A stretch of DNA of 24,862 nt from Bacteroidota bacterium (GTDB taxonomy: Bacteria > Bacteroidota > Bacteroidia > Chitinophagales > Chitinophagaceae). The translations under genes were made by a program, and so were the position numbers. The stretch is from NCBI GenBank assembly GCA_023392185.1, contig JAEVZP010000153.1, forward strand, positions 1 to 24,862, written 5' to 3'. This document shows positions 22,394 through 24,862 of the stretch, piece after piece. Positions within the stretch are counted from its first letter, which is position 1; each line of letters begins with the position of its first letter. The notes beneath the pieces were generated by a model, which ran no database searches, was not told the origin of the DNA, and worked only from the letters and a program-made list of their open reading frames with translations.

Positions 22394-24229
22394 ATGCGTT
22401 TTTCTCTTCTCTGCCCATCTTTGGCCCTGCTGCTGGGCCTGGCCGGCTGTGCCGGCCCGCAGGCCGTCTCAAAAAAACAATCTTCCAGCCATTCCGGCTC
22501 CCGCGAAGCACAGGCTTTTCTGGACGGTTATACGCAGGAATATGTCCGCCTGTATAAGCAGTCTTCTGAAGCCCAGTGGGTGTCGCAGACGGTAATCCGG
22601 GAAGGCGACACGACCACCGCTGCAGCGGCCAAAGCTGCCGACGAAGCCATGGCCGCCTTTACCGGCAGCACGCAAAATATCACTGCGGCCCGCCGCTTCC
22701 TGGAACGGCCCGGAACACTGACCGACCTCCAGAGAAAACAACTGGAAACAGTCCTGTATGCGGCGGCCAACAACCCGCAAACCATTGCGCCGCTGGTTAA
22801 AACCCGCATTGCGGCCGAAACCGACCAAACGCAGAAGCTTTATGGCTATCAGTTTATGCTGGGCGGAAAAAAGACCACGCCCAACGAGCTGGACGACATT
22901 CTGAAAAGCGAAACTGACCTGGCTAAAAGAGAAGCCGCGTGGGAAGCCAGCAAAGCCATCGGCCCGACGCTGAAGCCCGGCCTGCTGCGCCTGCGCGACC
23001 TGCGCAACGAAACGGTGCAGGCCCTCGGCTACCCGGATTACTTCACCTATCAGGTGGGCGACTATGGATTGAAAACAGGCGAAATGATGCAGCTGATGAA
23101 TGGACTGCTGCGGGACCTGTGGCCCCTGTACCGCGAGTTGCACACCTGGATGCGCTACGAAGCGGCCCAAAAGTACGGATCTGCTCAAATTCCGGAAATG
23201 CTGCCTGCCCACTGGCTGCCCAACCGCTGGGGACAGGACTGGTCGTCTTTTGTAAACGTCTCCGGTATCAATCTCGACTCGGTCTTGCGTACCAAATCGC
23301 CGCAGTGGATTGTGGAGAATGCCGAAGGGCTATATACTTCTATCGGCTTTGAGCCGCTGCCCAAAAGTTTCTACACCAAAAGCGCTCTGTATCCGTATCC
23401 GGCCGACAGCAACGTCAAGAAAAACACACACGCCTCGGCCTGGCACATGGACCTCGGCAAGGACGTGCGCTCGCTGATGAGTGTAGAGCCCAATAGCGAA
23501 TGGTGGGAAACAACCAACCACGAGCTGGGTCATATCTACTATTATCTTTCCTACACCAACCCGCAGGTGCCGCCCCTGCTGCGGCAAGGCGCCAACCGCG
23601 CTTATCATGAAGCGATCGGCACCATGATGGGCCTGGCGGCGATGCAAAAGCCGTATCTGGTGGGCCGCGGGCTCATCCCGGCAGATGCCCAGGCCGACGA
23701 AGTGCAGCTCTTGCTGAAAGAAGCGCTCAACTCGGTGGTGTTTATTTACTTCTCGGCCGGCACGATGAGCCATTTTGAAAAAGCGCTCTATACCGACAAG
23801 CTGCCGGCAGGGAAGTTCAACAGCGAGTGGTGGGCGCTGGCCCGCAAGTATCAGGGCATCGTGCCGCCGGAGCCGCGCGGCGAAGCCTATTGCGATGCCG
23901 CCACTAAAACGCACATCAACGACGACCCGGCACAGTACTACGATTATGCGCTGTCTTATGCGCTGCTGTATCAGCTGCACAACCACATTGCCAAAAACAT
24001 CCTGAAGCAAGACCCTCGTGCGACGAACTACTGGGGGCGAAAAGACGTGGGCGATTTCATCAAAGGCATCCTGGTGCAGGGCGCAGCCAAAGACTGGCGG
24101 CAGGTATTGCAGGAAACAACCGGCGATGCACTGAATGCCCGCGCCATGCTGGATTATTTTTCGCCGCTGATGGCCTGGCTTAAAAAGGAGAATGCCGGAC
24201 GTACCTACACCCTGCCGGCTTCGCTGTAA
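22394..24229 (+). CDS. M2 family (ACE-like) zinc metallopeptidase lipoprotein
   Basis: The chosen ATG gives 611 residues starting MRFSLLCPSLALLLGLAGC, a lipoprotein signal with lipobox LAGC; an upstream TTG (22376) would only add six residues. The mature protein is thus anchored in the cell envelope. The rest is the all-helical M2 fold. The zinc site is HELGH with H376, E377 and H380, and E406 in AYHEAIG is the third ligand, in the same arrangement as HEMGH ... HEAIG of angiotensin-converting enzyme. WHMDLGKDVRSLM precedes the zinc site, and YCDAATKTHINDDPAQYYDYALSYA follows it. It probably removes dipeptides from the C-terminus of peptides. It stands alone between the barrel gene's terminator and the ferritin-like gene. 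Confidence 0.94.
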   Translation: MRFSLLCPSLALLLGLAGCAGPQAVSKKQSSSHSGSREAQAFLDGYTQEYVRLYKQSSEAQWVSQTVIREGDTTTAAAAKAADEAMAAFTGSTQNITAARRFLERPGTLTDLQRKQLETVLYAAANNPQTIAPLVKTRIAAETDQTQKLYGYQFMLGGKKTTPNELDDILKSETDLAKREAAWEASKAIGPTLKPGLLRLRDLRNETVQALGYPDYFTYQVGDYGLKTGEMMQLMNGLLRDLWPLYRELHTWMRYEAAQKYGSAQIPEMLPAHWLPNRWGQDWSSFVNVSGINLDSVLRTKSPQWIVENAEGLYTSIGFEPLPKSFYTKSALYPYPADSNVKKNTHASAWHMDLGKDVRSLMSVEPNSEWWETTNHELGHIYYYLSYTNPQVPPLLRQGANRAYHEAIGTMMGLAAMQKPYLVGRGLIPADAQADEVQLLLKEALNSVVFIYFSAGTMSHFEKALYTDKLPAGKFNSEWWALARKYQGIVPPEPRGEAYCDAATKTHINDDPAQYYDYALSYALLYQLHNHIAKNILKQDPRATNYWGRKDVGDFIKGILVQGAAKDWRQVLQETTGDALNARAMLDYFSPLMAWLKKENAGRTYTLPASL

Positions 24230-24260
24230 ACCCAGAGACGGGCCCTGCAGCAGCGACTGT

Positions 24261-24278
24261 TTCCGGAAATTTCCGGAA
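24261..24278. repeat. Tandem pair of TTCCGGAA sites
   Basis: Two sites, 24261-24268 and 24271-24278, two bases apart, lie 31 bases after the M2 peptidase stop codon and are followed by further CCGG words (24286-24313). The rest of the 272-base spacer up to 24501 shows no gene and no clear terminator. Confidence 0.7.
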
Positions 24279-24501
24279 TTCTCCTTTCCGGATCCGGCTC
24301 CGGCACGGTGCCGGGTGATTGGACGGCGACAAAAGGGTTTGCAAAGAGCGCTAAAGCTGGAAATATTCGCCGTTCGTAGTACATTCAGCCCCGGAAAAAG
24401 CTTTTATGTCTTTCTTTTAAGAAAATCCTCTGGTGATCCGGACGTTTTTGAGAGGTGCGACAGCTTCTTTCCTTTCCCCAAAAATAAAATTCTGTTCTTT
24501 T

Positions 24502-24862
24502 ATGAACGACGAGCAAAAGCACGTATTTCCCCAAAATACGCCGGCAGAAACGGTTCTGGTCTCCTCCAGTCGGCGGCGCTTTCTGGGCCTTGCCGGCGCC
24601 CTGGCCGGCGCGGGGCTGCTGGGCCTTTCTTCCTGCACAAAAGACGACAACCAGCCGGCCTATGAAAGCGGCGTAAACCTGGGCAGCGGCGATGCCGGTG
24701 TGCTCAACTATATCTATGCGCTGAAGCAACTCACCAGTGCCTTCTACCGGCAGGTGGCCGAGAGCGGCGGCAGCGTGTTCCCGGAACGCGAACTGCTGCA
24801 TCTAAAAGAAATTGCGGCCCATGAAGCCGGCCACGCCCGCTTCCTGCAGGAGTGGATGATGG
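24502..24862 (+). CDS. Ferritin-like domain protein with twin-arginine/lipobox leader (cut by window end)
   Basis: An open frame from the ATG at 24502 runs off the window, showing 120 residues. The leader has SRRRFLGLAG, a twin-arginine type motif, a hydrophobic stretch (ALAGAGLLGLSS) and a cysteine at 45 in LSSC, so the protein is probably exported folded and lipid-anchored. The following part (VLNYIYALKQLTSAFYRQV, then EIAAHEAGHARFLQEWM) is the start of a four-helix ferritin-like domain of the Ferritin_2 / desiccation-related type, with E108-x-x-H111 as a likely metal-binding pair. Metal binding or oxidase activity is inferred from the family only. The frame begins 272 bases after the M2 peptidase gene. 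Confidence 0.85.
   Translation, partial: MNDEQKHVFPQNTPAETVLVSSSRRRFLGLAGALAGAGLLGLSSCTKDDNQPAYESGVNLGSGDAGVLNYIYALKQLTSAFYRQVAESGGSVFPERELLHLKEIAAHEAGHARFLQEWMM

Overview
This window looks like a chromosomal piece of a Bacteroidota (Bacteroidetes) genome, probably Saprospiria/Chitinophagia-like (an inference, not tested). The support is two proteins ending in FPNP-type C-terminal sorting domains of the type IX secretion system, a ComEC of the Bacteroidota layout, promoters resembling TTG-N20-TAnnTTTG rather than TTGACA/TATAAT, starts mostly without Shine-Dalgarno sequences, and an ECF sigma/RskA-like anti-sigma pair. By eye the DNA is moderately GC-rich, except for a visibly more AT-rich stretch around 2.2-3.8 kb. 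No rRNA, tRNA, CRISPR array or transposase gene was seen.

Layout. 1-5048: three tightly spaced + strand genes for exported proteins: a large protein with one CxxCH haem motif, a beta-propeller-like protein with a sorting domain, and a small sorting-domain protein. 5091-5750: an HExxH protein fused to a 2TM domain. 6189-8825: a soluble TPR-histidine kinase-receiver-HPt hybrid sensor. 9137-10174: an unrecognised protein with kinase-like motifs. 10477-12279: an exported TPR protein. 12503-14578: ComEC. 14960-16347 (-): ECF sigma factor and membrane anti-sigma factor. 16907-18545 (+): a protease with no visible signal peptide (trypsin-like domain, zinc ribbon and a YbjN/CesT-like domain), then an FKBP prolyl isomerase. 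18648-20461 (-): thyA, dfrA and a short methyltransferase-like remnant that overlaps dfrA. 20830-22238 (+): gamma-carbonic-anhydrase-like protein, then an outer-membrane barrel protein with an arginine-rich tail. 22394-24229: an M2 (ACE-like) metallopeptidase lipoprotein. 24502-end: a ferritin-like protein cut by the window edge.

The genes read as ordinary core or household functions (folate/dTMP synthesis, DNA uptake, envelope stress signalling, secretion, protein quality control). The spaces between them are unusually rich in small repeats. The strongest signal is the palindrome TTTCCGGAAA: 17 exact copies, and 23 copies of its TTCCGGAA core, where chance predicts far less than one decamer. 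About half lie in intergenic DNA, often just after stop codons. There are also two 174-bp copies (about 86% identical by hand alignment) of a MITE-like element with terminal inverted repeats and a long internal hairpin, a cluster of ACCTGWCAGG repeats, ATTCCGC hairpins and a perfect 28-bp palindrome.

All calls come from reading the sequence and recalled family knowledge. No database or structure search was run.
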